From contig JAFRIR010000059.1 of assembly GCA_017432685.1 (NCBI GenBank), positions 1 to 57,396 on the forward strand: a stretch of DNA of 57,396 bases, written 5' to 3'. The translations under genes and the position numbers were made by a program. The stretch comes from Flexilinea sp. (GTDB taxonomy: Bacteria > Chloroflexota > Anaerolineae > Anaerolineales > Anaerolineaceae). This document shows positions 23,739 to 32,491 of this stretch, one piece after another. Numbering within the stretch: the stretch's first letter is position 1; every line of letters starts with the position of its first letter. Under the pieces are notes generated by a model. The model saw nothing but the letters and a program-made list of their open reading frames with translations. It ran no database searches and was not told where the DNA came from.

Positions 23739-25666
23739 TTGACCGGTTCCTCAATTTCAGGCGGGATCGTCTCCCGGTATATGCCCAGAAGCCGGACCAG
23801 GTTCCGTGAGCGGGGCAGCAGTGACTCGAAAGCGGGAATGGAACCTTCTACATTTTCACAGAGCCAGTCCATTTGCATCAGTTCCTCCTGTGTCAGCGGC
23901 TGGATACCGTTGCAGACCTCCGATCCCTGCCGGTTTGTGATCTTTGCCAGGAAGGGGTCGATTTCCCCGGAGATGATGCCCGCGCGCAGGAACGTGGCCA
24001 GACGTTTCATCCCTTCAGGCAGGTCTTTGCCCAGCACCACGTCAACGACGCCGGTTTTCATGCCCCACCAGTCATTCACCGCGGCTTCTCCGTTACGCAG
24101 CGCGTCAATGCCGCCCTTGAGGAGGGTTTGTACGGTTTTTTCATAGTAGATGCCCCAGTTCCACTTTGGTGCGGCCAGTGACTGGAAATTTCCTCCCGGC
24201 AGTTCGATATAGGTTCCGGAGCCCCAGGGCACCTTATCGTTGGCTTCATCCGTGTCCCGGTTTGAAAAAACCGTGATGCCTTCTTTGCGCAGCTCTAAAA
24301 TCGGGTCACCCGGGAGGCAGGTCCATTTCAGGCTGATACGGGCACGGGGATTGGTGAGCTGTGCACCGAGGGCGAAAGCATTGATGGCGGCAGTCACCCC
24401 CATGATGGGATAATTGGCAATGTAACCGATCCTGTCATCGTTCGCTATGGCGCCGGCGATGGCCCCGGAGATAAACTTCGCTTCATAGATGCGGCAGTAG
24501 TAACTGCGGACGCCGGTGTAGGGCATCGAAAGGGCGCAGTTGAAAACAGCGATGTTTTTGTTGGCTGCGGCGATACGCCGGCAGGAGTCGATCAGCGTGG
24601 GTGTGGTCGTGAACAGGACATTTGTCCCTTTCCGGACCGCCGTTTCCATCACTTCATCGGCATTCCCTTCACACAGGAATGTCTTGATGCCGACGGAGTC
24701 CCCGAGCTTTTCCTCAAGGTACTTCTGACCCTGGGCATGGGCGGCAGCCCAGACGCTTTTTTCAGGATCGAAGTCATAGAAAAACCCGATTTCCAGGCGT
24801 GGTGTACCAAGGATCAGGCTCAGCAGGCTCTTTCCTTTCTCTTCCGGTTCCGTACTGACCGAAATCGGTTCACCCCGCGCCAGCAGACGGATATCCGGCC
24901 ACAGACCGGTCAGGCCGCTTCGGACTTCATCTTCACTCTGGTTCTGGAACTCCGCGTAGGGATGGACTTTCAGGTAGACCAGAAAAGCATCACCGGCTGT
25001 GAGCGGCAGTTTTTCGCTGTTGAGCTGGTTGTAGATGCTGCTGAAGGCGCTGAAGCGGGAATTGAAGGACCTGCGCAGCTCCTCTGTCCATACCTCTTCC
25101 CCTTCCAGACCGAGCGCCGCCTGGAGTCGGATGTAGCTGCCGGGTTGGGTGAAAGTTACGGTATAAAGCTTGCTGAGTTTGTAAAAACTCATGAATTCAT
25201 AGTACTGTTTGATTTTCGGGTCGTCTGACTTTTGCGGCACCATGCGGGTCACGGTTCCGGAAATGTCAGTGGCTCCCAGGCTCTTCAGCACGCTGACCCG
25301 TTTGTTCCCTTCCTGAACATAGAACTTGCCCAGATATTCATAACAGAGGATCGGGTCATTGATGCCCTCGTTGATCTGATACTGATAAAGGTTGATCCAT
25401 TTCATCCCGAATTCTGATTTTTCTTCCATCAGCGGCATAAAATTACCGGCGAAGGCATTTTTCCGTCCGCCGCTGTATGTGCCGACGATCAGGTCGATGG
25501 GGATTTCAACCAATCCGATGTTTACGGGACTGGCTTCCGCCGGGTTGATGATTTCATCGAGGACCTTCGGGTAGGGGTCTTCTCCTTTGCTGACAGCGTT
25601 ATTGTAATATTTTTTTCCTGCTTTCAGAGCGTTCTGGTACTGCGTTGCTGCTTCAAATCTGTTCAT
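23735..25666 (-). CDS. Cytoplasmic fusion of ParB-like domain and BMP/PnrA-type ligand-binding domain
   Basis: 643 aa with no signal peptide or membrane helix. After a helical N-terminus, residues about 48-140 resemble the ParB/sulfiredoxin fold: VEIPIDLIV, then EGNKRVSVLKSLGA, which matches the ParB GxxR-(A/V)xxxLG motif. Residues about 295-590 are a BMP/Med-type periplasmic-binding fold (IGFFYDFDPEKSVWAAAHAQG, FNCALSMPYTGVRSYYCRIYEAKFISGA-type segment, IGYIANYPIMGVTAAINAFALGA), the family that binds nucleosides in ABC transporters. In the cytoplasm it would act as a sensor rather than a transporter component. It overlaps a metallophosphoesterase gene by 4 bp. I infer a nucleoside- or nucleotide-responsive pair; the function is unproven. 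Confidence 0.7.
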   Translation of the reverse strand: MNRFEAATQYQNALKAGKKYYNNAVSKGEDPYPKVLDEIINPAEASPVNIGLVEIPIDLIVGTYSGGRKNAFAGNFMPLMEEKSEFGMKWINLYQYQINEGINDPILCYEYLGKFYVQEGNKRVSVLKSLGATDISGTVTRMVPQKSDDPKIKQYYEFMSFYKLSKLYTVTFTQPGSYIRLQAALGLEGEEVWTEELRRSFNSRFSAFSSIYNQLNSEKLPLTAGDAFLVYLKVHPYAEFQNQSEDEVRSGLTGLWPDIRLLARGEPISVSTEPEEKGKSLLSLILGTPRLEIGFFYDFDPEKSVWAAAHAQGQKYLEEKLGDSVGIKTFLCEGNADEVMETAVRKGTNVLFTTTPTLIDSCRRIAAANKNIAVFNCALSMPYTGVRSYYCRIYEAKFISGAIAGAIANDDRIGYIANYPIMGVTAAINAFALGAQLTNPRARISLKWTCLPGDPILELRKEGITVFSNRDTDEANDKVPWGSGTYIELPGGNFQSLAAPKWNWGIYYEKTVQTLLKGGIDALRNGEAAVNDWWGMKTGVVDVVLGKDLPEGMKRLATFLRAGIISGEIDPFLAKITNRQGSEVCNGIQPLTQEELMQMDWLCENVEGSIPAFESLLPRSRNLVRLLGIYRETIPPEIEEPVK

Positions 25667-25831
25667 AAAATCTCCATTCGTTCAAGCTCGGATAGAAAAT
25701 ATACAGCTTGCGTTATTATAGTGGATTTTTTATGAAAATGCGGATTCATGTTATTTCTGATGTCAGTGTTCCCTTTTCGGTATCTTTACCTTTACAACGG
25801 TCCCTCGCCATTGCGAGGCTGGATCGTCATT

Positions 25832-25884
25832 AGGAAAATGATTCACATTCTGACATCATGAGAGCTGTGTAATACTGCTCTCAT
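25832..25884. repeat. 53-bp direct repeat, left copy, with hairpin
   Basis: AGGAAAATGATTCACATTCT, then GACATCATGAGAGC and a hairpin ending GCTCTCAT. It shares about 45 of 53 positions with 27780-27832. Together they bracket the accessory region. Confidence 0.8.
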
Positions 25885-25892
25885 AGGATCGT

Positions 25893-26120
25893 TCAATGGT
25901 TATTTGCTTTTTCGATCATGTATCGTTCCGCGATACTGGATGGCCCGTCCCACCAGAGTTTTGTACTTCGATCATAGAGCATTTGCGCGGTACGGGAGGA
26001 AAGAAATTCAGGCAAAACATCTGATTGATCACGCTGTTCAATCCCGGCAATTTCTTCTACAGTCAAAGCGATAACAAGATCGATCGCATTGTTTTCTTTT
26101 TCCTCAGTTATCTCGTCCAT
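25893..26120 (-). CDS. Small acidic protein of the DUF3990 cluster
   Basis: Function unknown; 75 aa. ATG 26120 is chosen because AGGAGCG lies 8 bp upstream. It overlaps the 3' end of the ART-like gene by 13 bp, so it belongs to the same transcript. The N-terminal half is acidic (MDEITEEKENN), and the middle (VIALTVEEIAGIEQRD) is a likely helix followed by FLSSRTAQMLYDRSTKLWWDG. The size and position fit an antitoxin or accessory partner (inference from context). An extended ORF reading to 26219 would overlap the upstream gene by over 100 bp and was not accepted. Confidence 0.55.
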   Translation of the reverse strand: MDEITEEKENNAIDLVIALTVEEIAGIEQRDQSDVLPEFLSSRTAQMLYDRSTKLWWDGPSSIAERYMIEKANNH

Positions 26121-26677
26121 ACTTTTTCGCTCCTGATCCATTCCAGACATGCAAGCGACTTTTCCGAACGGAAACAATATTGGTCTTTTAATCGTTCCGG
26201 CATCAACAGGCTGATACATATTTCATCTGCTCTTGTTGAACCGATTTCACCAAATGTTCCTGCTATATAGGCTAAAATTGTCGCGTTCGTATTGTCATTC
26301 GCAATTTTTCCGCCAATGATGTCAAAACTTTCCAATTGTCCGGTAAGGTATGTGAATAGATTCTTTCTTCTGTGTCCTACAACACAATGCAGCCATTCGG
26401 CGTTTGCTTCCTGAAAGATTATGGTACGAAGCATTTCGGAAGGATGAAAACGGAAGCAGGATAGAAAGCCATTTTTTTGCTGGGGTGATACCAAACCATC
26501 AGCGATGGCTTTGCTTGTTGAAAGAAGTGCAAAATTCTTTGCCTGTTCTTTGTTTGAGGTTAGATAAAAACCTTTTCCGAAATCCTTGTATTTTTTGCAG
26601 CGTGACAGATCCGCATTCTGAACCTCGCAGTAACTGCCGTGAAACAGCATGATGCCGTCGGTTAATTCTCTGACCAT
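26108..26677 (-). CDS. DUF3990-like putative ADP-ribosyltransferase toxin
   Basis: A 189-aa protein resembling the DUF3990 family. The N-terminal LFHGSYCEV (His near residue 13), the central KDFGKGFYLTSNKEQAKNFA (Tyr near 38) and the C-terminal DEICISL (Glu near 154) reproduce the H-Y-E order of diphtheria-toxin-like ADP-ribosyltransferases. The presumed target (protein, RNA or DNA) is unknown. Its start overlaps the end of the upstream DUF3791-like gene by 16 bp, and its stop overlaps the next small gene. This tight three-gene layout is typical of toxin-antitoxin operons. The ART assignment rests on motif order, not on any search. Confidence 0.65.
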   Translation of the reverse strand: MVRELTDGIMLFHGSYCEVQNADLSRCKKYKDFGKGFYLTSNKEQAKNFALLSTSKAIADGLVSPQQKNGFLSCFRFHPSEMLRTIIFQEANAEWLHCVVGHRRKNLFTYLTGQLESFDIIGGKIANDNTNATILAYIAGTFGEIGSTRADEICISLLMPERLKDQYCFRSEKSLACLEWIRSEKVWTR

Positions 26678-26892
26678 ATTTTCACGCCTTTCGACGACAG
26701 ATGATTTTCAATTTCTTCAAGAACAGCTTCATCGCTTTCAATGTGAAAGAGTCCCCAAAATTCAGCAATATAATGATAAATTCCGTTGTTTTGAAAGAAT
26801 GTGTTGATTTTTTCTATCGGAATCTGCCATTTTTCAGAAGCTAATCGAACTAGTCTGGTCTGCATATAGAGGATTTGAAGTTTTTCCGGCAT
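26662..26892 (-). CDS. DUF3791-like small protein, putative antitoxin
   Basis: 76 aa; resembles DUF3791, whose members commonly neighbour DUF3990 genes. The sequence shows MQTRLVRLASEKWQIPIEKI, then NNGIYHYIAEFWGLFHIESD and an acidic helix (DEAVLEEIENHL). AAGGAAG precedes the ATG, and an extended -10 promoter lies 30 bp upstream. As the first and smallest gene of the trio it is the best antitoxin candidate (inference). Confidence 0.65.
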   Translation of the reverse strand: MPEKLQILYMQTRLVRLASEKWQIPIEKINTFFQNNGIYHYIAEFWGLFHIESDEAVLEEIENHLSSKGVKIWSEN

Positions 26893-26920
26893 CTACTTTC
26901 TTCCTTTACCAATAATACCG

Positions 26921-26929
26921 ATTATATCA
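26921..26929 (-). promoter_or_regulatory. Extended -10 promoter of the DUF3791/DUF3990 operon
   Basis: On the minus strand TGATATAAT provides a TGn-TATAAT extended -10. No good -35 is visible. Transcription would start about 20 bp upstream of the ATG at 26892. Confidence 0.55.
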
Positions 26930-26971
26930 CTGGTTACAGTTTGTTTTTGTACAAAGGGAACAAAGGCAATA

Positions 26972-27229
26972 TCAGGGAATCATCACTTTCACCACCGTGC
27001 CTCCGCCATTGTGAGACTGGATGGTCATGCTGCCTCCGCACATCATTTCCAGCCGCTGACGGATGTTTGTCAGTGTGGTGTGGGGCTTGCTTTCGTCAGA
27101 GGAATCAAAGCCGGGACCGTTGTCTTCTACGGTGATCTCAGTGCCGGAATCCGTGTGCTGTGTCCGGATGACGATGTGCAGCGGACCGGAATCCAGGTCC
27201 ATACCATGCTTGATGGCATTTTCCTCGAT
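26972..27229 (-). pseudogene. C-terminal remnant of a YesM/LytS-type histidine kinase
   Basis: The frame reads IEENAIKHG from 27229, the N-box of LytS/YesM kinases. It continues through VEDNGPGFD (G1), LTNIRQRLEMMCGG and ends GGGTVVKVMIP followed by a stop. The rest of the kinase (sensor, HAMP and H-box) is absent: homology stops abruptly at 27229. Only an internal ATG (27202) is available as a start. Not expected to be functional. Confidence 0.75.
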
Positions 27230-27288
27230 ACAACAACATCAAGGCCAACGTGGCAAAACGCGTTGCGGCTTACCAGGCGAGCCATTAG
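27229..27288 (+). pseudogene. Possible C-terminal remnant of an unidentified gene
   Basis: Reading rightwards from the kinase breakpoint, a frame gives YNNIKANVAKRVAAYQASH and a stop at 27286-27288, followed 23 bp later by a good terminator. It looks like the tail of a protein-coding gene cut at the same point as the kinase fragment. The gene is not recognised, and it may be chance. Confidence 0.3.
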
Positions 27289-27311
27289 AAAACGGCTCAT
27301 TATATGCACAG

Positions 27312-27346
27312 ACAGAGTCTCTTCTTCGGGGGAGACTCTGTTTTTT
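27312..27346 (+). terminator. Intrinsic terminator
   Basis: Stem ACAGAGTCTC / GAGACTCTGT with a 10-nt loop is followed by six T (27341-27346). It follows the gene tail ending at 27288. Confidence 0.8.
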
Positions 27347-27444
27347 GGGGATGGATGTTTGCCTTTTAAGTGATGTATCGCTTCCATGTTATTGATTCAC
27401 TATTGATTTTTGCATAATTAAAGTGTAAAAATAAGAGGGATTAT

Positions 27445-27780
27445 TCCTGGCTCATTGAGCGGATCCGATATAATAAAGAACAGAGCGGTGATATCGAAAC
27501 TGCTGTAGATATATCAATTGAAGAATTGTCTGATGAATCGGTTCTTAAACCGTTTTTACTGGAACACAAAGCGGAGGTGAAGAATATGTGCATTACAGAA
27601 TATGATGAAACAAAGACGATGAATATGTTTAAAGAAGAAGGACGGGAAGAAGGACGGGAAGAAGAATTATTTTCTTCGATAAAAAAATTGATGAGAACCA
27701 TGAAATTATCCGCACACCAAGCTATGGGTGCTTTAGAAATTCCACCTGTCGATCAATCCCGTTATCTTCGTATGCTGTGA
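27445..27780 (+). pseudogene. C-terminal remnant of an Rpn/YhgA-family nuclease (PD-(D/E)XK transposase-like)
   Basis: An open frame without start begins near WLIERIRYNKEQSGDIET and continues SIEELSDESVLKPFLLEHKA, then VKNMCITEYDETKTMNMFKEEGREEGREE. The ITEYDExKTMxxFKEEG and the EGREEGREE heptad-like repeats are the usual C-terminal end of Rpn family recombination-promoting nucleases. The catalytic N-terminal two thirds are missing. The tail (ALEIPPVDQSRYLRML) has the common C-terminal form. A mobile-element remnant within the accessory scar. Confidence 0.7.
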
Positions 27781-27832
27781 GGAAAACGATTCACATTCTG
27801 ACACCATGAGAGCGGTATTATGCCGCTCTCAT
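27780..27832. repeat. 53-bp direct repeat, right copy, with terminator hairpin
   Basis: Begins at the last base of the Rpn-remnant stop codon: AGGAAAACGATTCACATTCT, then GACACCATGAGAGCGG and the pairing CCGCTCTCAT. It matches 25832-25884. The hairpin (ATGAGAGCGG / CCGCTCTCAT) probably terminated the nuclease gene, so the left copy may mark the tail of another such gene. Confidence 0.8.
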
Positions 27833-28068
27833 CATTTCAATTCTATACCGATCTTCACCGGTCTGAAACCTTCAAAAAATTTTCTATGAGACATCCGTCT
27901 CTTTTGTAATATAAACATTATTGGTGAGTTTATGCCGACGACGCCTCAAAAAGAAGAGAAAACGGCATAGCCAAATGATTGACTATGCCGTTTTTCCGGG
28001 ATTTTGAAATTCTGAGTTGTTTTCTCTAAACCCGGCTGCTATTCTTTCTATTCATTTGAACACAGGTC
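27833..28068. other. Intergenic region downstream of rpoB
   Basis: No credible ORF or known RNA. It contains the rpoB terminator at 27959-27994 and otherwise unremarkable AT-rich sequence. Confidence 0.4.
27959..27994 (-). terminator. rpoB terminator
   Basis: Stem AAAACGGCATAG / CTATGCCGTTTT with a 12-nt loop. On the minus strand the right side continues TTTTCTCTTCTTTTT. It lies about 75 bp after the rpoB stop. Confidence 0.8.
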
Positions 28069-31000
28069 TTATTCCATCAAAGCGTCGAGGTTGTCGAGAG
28101 ACGGCTTTTCTTCGTTTTCTGTCTCTTCCGCTTCCTCAGCGCTCGTTTCTTCATCTTCTTCACCTTCGAGCGGTTTCGGAGCGACTGTGTTCCAGGAGAG
28201 GTCCATATTGGCGAGGCCTGCAAACGGGTTGGACGGTGCGGCATCCATGCTGATGAGCTTGTCCACGTTCTTCAGGTCATCCTCAATGGATTTCTCTGTC
28301 GCAGACATCAGCGCGTTTTCAATGCGCGGAGCTTTGACCTTTTCCTCGTCCTTGCCGAACTTAATGGTTTCGCCGGTGTCCAGAACAGCTTCGACAGCCA
28401 GACCAAGGGACTGCAGTTCCTTTACGAGAACGCGGAAGGAAGCCGGCAGACCCGGGTCCTGGATCTCGTTGCCTTTAACGATCGCTTCATAGGTCGAAAC
28501 ACGGCCCTGGATATCGTCGGACTTGACGGTGAGCATTTCCTGCAGGGTGTAGGCTGCACCGTAGGCTTCCAGCGCCCAAACTTCCATTTCACCGAAACGC
28601 TGGCCGCCGAACTGGGCTTTACCACCCAGAGGCTGCTGGGTTACCAGACTGTACGGGCCGGTGGAACGGGCATGAACCTTGTCCTCGACCAGGTGGTGGA
28701 GCTTCAGCATGGTCATGACGCCGACGGTGACCGGCTGGTCGAAGGGCTCGCCGGATTTCCCGTTGATCAAAACCTGTTTGCCGACGATCGGCACCGGGTG
28801 ACCGCTGTTGATGGAAATGTGAGCGGCCTGGTTGCGCAGTTCCGCCTCATCGTCGGAGCACGGTGTTTCCCCTTCAGCGGCGATCCAGAGCTTCAGACAG
28901 GCAAGCACGGCTGCTTCATCCTTCGGCAGTTTTGTCGGAGCATTCGGTTCAACATCTGCCCAGTCAATGATGGCTGCCGGATCATAACCGTTATCGCGGA
29001 GCCATTCGGCCATTACGGCGTGTTTCAGCTGTACGTCTTCATTGAGGTCATCCATCGGGATGCCGCGTTCACTGAAGACTTCGGCAATATAAGCACGGCG
29101 GACTTCGTCATCATCTTCGAAGGCGGTGGTGTCGATCTCGTGTTCGTGTGCCCAATTCCAGGCTTTGTCCCCCCATTCCTTCCAGGCGGTATCCAGCATC
29201 CAGGCACGGGCCAGTTCGGATTCGATCTCATATTCAGTAGCGCCGTCAAAGACCGGGGTGATGGCACGGAAACCGAGACGCAGGGCTGCCCAGCCGAGGT
29301 GGACTTCCAGTACCTGACCGATGTTCATACGGCCCGGGACGCCCAGCGGGTTCAGGATGATGTCGACGGGAGTACCGTCTTCAAGGAAGGGCATATCTTC
29401 CACAGGGACAACACGGGAAACAACACCCTTGTTCCCATGGCGGCCGGCCATCTTGTCACCGGCGGTCAGCTTGCGGCGCTGAGCCACGGAAATGCGGACA
29501 CGTTTGTTGACACCGGCCGGCAGGTCGGCATTGTCATCACGGCTGAAGACCTTGACGTCAACGACTTTCCCGCGTTCACCGTGAGGCATGCGCAGCGAAT
29601 TGTCTTTCACATCACGGGATTTTTCACCGAAAATGGCGCGCAGCAAACGCTCTTCCGGGGTCAGTTCCTTTTCACCCTTCGGGGTGATCTTCCCGACGAT
29701 GATGTCGTTCGGGCCGACTTCGGCGCCGATGCGGATGATGCCGTCTTCATCCAGATCCTTGATCGCGTCATCACCGACGTTCGGGATGTCACGGGTGATC
29801 TCTTCCGGTCCCAGTTTGGTTTCGAGCGCGTCATGTTCGTACTTTTCGATATGAACGGAGGAGAACTTGTCATCCATGACTACTCGTTCGGAAATCAGAA
29901 TGGCGTCTTCAAAGTTGCCGCCTTCCCAGGAGACGAATGCGACGACCACATTCTGACCCAGGGCCAGCTGTCCGTCGACAGTGGAGGAGGAATCGGCAAG
30001 GACCTGGTGCTTTTTGATCTTCTGACCTTTTACGACAGCAGGACGCTGGTCGATGCAGGTACTCTGGTTGGAACGCTGGTATTTGCGCAGCTGATAGGGG
30101 TGAATGGTCCCTTCATCCGTCTGGATAATGATCTGTTCGGCATTCACGGAGATCACTTCACCGTCTTCGGTTGCGGTAAGCACCTGACCGGAGTCGATGG
30201 CTGCGTATTTTTCCATACCGGTGGAAACCAGCGGAATATCCGGGTTGATGAGCGGCACAGCCTGTGCCTGCATGTTGGAGCCCATCAGCGCGCGGTTCGC
30301 GTCATCATGTTCCAGGAACGGGATCAGCGCGGCGCTGACACCCACCACCTGCTGCGGGGAAACATCCATGTATTCGATGTTTTCGGCAGTCGTTGTTGTG
30401 AATTCGGAGTAGTGGCGGATGGAAATGCGCTTCTGGTCGAATTCCATGTTTGGCTTCATGTGCGTGTTGGACTGAGCGATGCGAAATTTGTCTTCCGCGT
30501 CTGCGGAGAGGTAGTCCACTTCGTCGGAAACGAACGGAGTGATGAGCACTTTGTCGGATTCAATGCCCTGGAGCTTCTTGAACAGTTTTTCATCGACACG
30601 GGTACCGGCTTCAGCGATGACGTTTCCGTCCTTGTCGCTGATGGTCTCGCGCAGTTCGCGTCCGATCAGCCGTTCATCGTCTTTATAGAGGCTGTTGAAC
30701 ACGCGGCGGTACGGGGTCTCAATAAAACCGTATTCGTTGACTTTCGCGTAGTTTGCCAGACGACCGATCAAACCAATGTTCGGACCTTCCGGTGTTTCGA
30801 TCGGGCAGATGCGTCCGTAGTGGGTGTGGTGTACATCGCGGACGTCAAACCCCGCGCGTTCACGGCGCAGACCGCCCGGGCCCAGTGCGGAAAGCGTACG
30901 CTTGTGACGCAGTTCTGCCAGCGGGTTGTTCTGATCCATGAACTGGGACAGCTGGGAGGAACCGTAGAATTCACGCAGCGCGGAGGTCACAGGGCGGATG

Positions 31001-32187
31001 TTGACCAGGCTGATCGGGGAAACGTGTTCCTGATCATGGATGGACATACGTTCCTTGATGACGCGTTCCATACGGCGTAAACCGATGCGGAGTTTGTTGC
31101 CGATCAGTTCGCCGACGGTCTTCACACGGCGGTTGCCGAGGTGGTCGATGTCGTCCTTTTCCTTGGTGCCGTTGTTGATTTCGATCATGTGGCGGACAAG
31201 GTTGACAACGTCCCATTTGGTCACGTTGCGGTGCTGGATCGGGATCCGTTCGGTCAGGTCCAGCTTCTGGTTCAGCTTGTAGCGGCCGACACGTTCCAGA
31301 TCATAATGACGCTGGTCGAAGAGCTGCTCTTCCAAAAAGTCACGGGCATTTTCCAGGTTGACCGGGTCACCGGGGCGCATTTTCTTGAAGAACTCGATCA
31401 GCGCCAGTTCTCCGATGGTCATACCGGTGGTGGTGTCCCAAACCGGTTCCTGCTTGAAGGTGGCTTCGATATATTTGCGGTCTTTGTTATTGTCTACATC
31501 ACCGAACAGCGCCAGAAGTTCTTCGTCTGTGCCTTCTTTGATCGGGGAGTCTTCAATGCCATCGCTGACCGCGGCCAGGGCACGCAGGAAGATCGTGATC
31601 GGCACGGTGCGTTTGCGGTTGAATTTCAGGATGATGTAGTCATTTTTGCGGGTCTCGAATTCCATCCATGCACCGCGGTCCGGGATGAGCTTTGCCATCG
31701 CCTGACGGTGACCGGTGGAGTGGTCGATCGGCGCTTCAAAATAGACACCCGGGGAGCGGATCAGCTGGGAAACGACAACACGTTCGGAACCGTTGATGAT
31801 GAAAGTGCCGCTTTCGGTCATTTCCGGGAATTCTCCCAGGAAAACATCCTGTTTCATAGGTTCCGCAACGGAAGGCCCGGCCAGCAGTACGGAAACATAA
31901 AGCGGTGAGGAATAGGTCAGATCCCGTTCCACACATTCATCAACGGTCTGTTTCGGTTCGCCGAACCAGAATTTCAGGTTCCACTGCCGGGATTCCTCGG
32001 AATCGCTCGGGAAGTAAAGCTTCATCCCGTGGTTGAAGGATTCGATCGGAGAAATTTCATCAAGAAGTTCCGCAATACCGTATTCCTTGAGCCTTCGGAA
32101 AGAGTCAAGCTGAATGTCAATGAAGCCCGGGAGCGGGTAGACATTCGGAATACGGGCATAGGATTTCGTATGCTGTGTAGTAGTCAA
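28069..32187 (-). CDS. rpoB: DNA-directed RNA polymerase, beta subunit
   Basis: Catalytic beta subunit of RNA polymerase. The start is taken as TTG 32187 ([15 protein letters not shown]), with AATGGAGG 5 bp upstream; the in-frame ATG at 32199 overlaps that site. This gives 1372 aa. Hallmarks include [21 protein letters not shown], the rifampicin region [18 protein letters not shown]...[13 protein letters not shown], the switch/active-site [14 protein letters not shown], and near the C-terminus [20 protein letters not shown]. About 90 extra residues ([20 protein letters not shown] onwards) lie between EIESELA and the [15 protein letters not shown] segment, a lineage-type insertion. The position of E. 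coli Arg529 is Thr here. It has its own promoter and terminator and no adjacent rplJL or rpoC, which is unusual. Confidence 0.97.
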   Translation of the reverse strand: MTTTQHTKSYARIPNVYPLPGFIDIQLDSFRRLKEYGIAELLDEISPIESFNHGMKLYFPSDSEESRQWNLKFWFGEPKQTVDECVERDLTYSSPLYVSVLLAGPSVAEPMKQDVFLGEFPEMTESGTFIINGSERVVVSQLIRSPGVYFEAPIDHSTGHRQAMAKLIPDRGAWMEFETRKNDYIILKFNRKRTVPITIFLRALAAVSDGIEDSPIKEGTDEELLALFGDVDNNKDRKYIEATFKQEPVWDTTTGMTIGELALIEFFKKMRPGDPVNLENARDFLEEQLFDQRHYDLERVGRYKLNQKLDLTERIPIQHRNVTKWDVVNLVRHMIEINNGTKEKDDIDHLGNRRVKTVGELIGNKLRIGLRRMERVIKERMSIHDQEHVSPISLVNIRPVTSALREFYGSSQLSQFMDQNNPLAELRHKRTLSALGPGGLRRERAGFDVRDVHHTHYGRICPIETPEGPNIGLIGRLANYAKVNEYGFIETPYRRVFNSLYKDDERLIGRELRETISDKDGNVIAEAGTRVDEKLFKKLQGIESDKVLITPFVSDEVDYLSADAEDKFRIAQSNTHMKPNMEFDQKRISIRHYSEFTTTTAENIEYMDVSPQQVVGVSAALIPFLEHDDANRALMGSNMQAQAVPLINPDIPLVSTGMEKYAAIDSGQVLTATEDGEVISVNAEQIIIQTDEGTIHPYQLRKYQRSNQSTCIDQRPAVVKGQKIKKHQVLADSSSTVDGQLALGQNVVVAFVSWEGGNFEDAILISERVVMDDKFSSVHIEKYEHDALETKLGPEEITRDIPNVGDDAIKDLDEDGIIRIGAEVGPNDIIVGKITPKGEKELTPEERLLRAIFGEKSRDVKDNSLRMPHGERGKVVDVKVFSRDDNADLPAGVNKRVRISVAQRRKLTAGDKMAGRHGNKGVVSRVVPVEDMPFLEDGTPVDIILNPLGVPGRMNIGQVLEVHLGWAALRLGFRAITPVFDGATEYEIESELARAWMLDTAWKEWGDKAWNWAHEHEIDTTAFEDDDEVRRAYIAEVFSERGIPMDDLNEDVQLKHAVMAEWLRDNGYDPAAIIDWADVEPNAPTKLPKDEAAVLACLKLWIAAEGETPCSDDEAELRNQAAHISINSGHPVPIVGKQVLINGKSGEPFDQPVTVGVMTMLKLHHLVEDKVHARSTGPYSLVTQQPLGGKAQFGGQRFGEMEVWALEAYGAAYTLQEMLTVKSDDIQGRVSTYEAIVKGNEIQDPGLPASFRVLVKELQSLGLAVEAVLDTGETIKFGKDEEKVKAPRIENALMSATEKSIEDDLKNVDKLISMDAAPSNPFAGLANMDLSWNTVAPKPLEGEEDEETSAEEAEETENEEKPSLDNLDALME

Positions 32188-32285
32188 ATTGGCCTCCATT
32201 AAAATCTTTGACAGTGTTTTCCTACCACAAATCAGCGCAACATGTACGACCCGCCGAATAATTGGTAAAATCACATGGACTAATT

Positions 32286-32314
32286 ATTATACCGCGGAAA
32301 ATCCGTTTTGTCAT
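32286..32314 (-). promoter_or_regulatory. rpoB promoter
   Basis: On the minus strand, ATGACA (32309-32314) and TATAAT (32286-32291) have a 17-bp spacer. The leader to the TTG start is about 90 nt. It is divergent to the ydcF promoter. Confidence 0.75.
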
Positions 32315-32478
32315 TTCTGTGTGACAGTGGAGGTATGGGGAGGGGGTCGATGAACACGAAGATTGCCTTTCTGTGATGTGAGTGGTTACCAACCGGGGCA
32401 GTTGATCTGAGAATCGAGCGCTGCGGAATGTGATCGTTTGAGAGTCACAGAAAGGCTGTCTTCATGTGCGCCGTGTTA

Positions 32479-32484
32479 TATAAT
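32479..32484 (+). promoter_or_regulatory. -10 element of ydcF, giving a probable leaderless mRNA
   Basis: TATAAT is separated by only 7 bp from ATG 32492, and there is no Shine-Dalgarno sequence. Transcription would begin at or one base before the start codon. The -35 (CTGTCT-like at 32456) is weak. Confidence 0.55.
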
Positions 32485-32491
32485 TGCGGAT

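Noticed and set aside
26121..26219. Longer start for the small acidic protein
   Set aside because: It would overlap the ART-like gene by over 100 bp; ATG 26120 has a clear AGGAG site.
28672..31080. An 802-codon open frame on the plus strand opposite rpoB
   Set aside because: It is antisense to conserved rpoB and arises from its codon bias; the translation has no recognisable domain, no ribosome binding site and no homology pattern. Similar long antisense frames opposite rpoC, the hydrogenase, thlA and the PLP genes were dismissed for the same reason.
32438..32491. Longer N-terminus for YdcF (start at 32438)
   Set aside because: It would begin upstream of the TATAAT promoter element, and the added residues are not membrane-like or conserved; ATG 32492 fits the DUF218 membrane topology.
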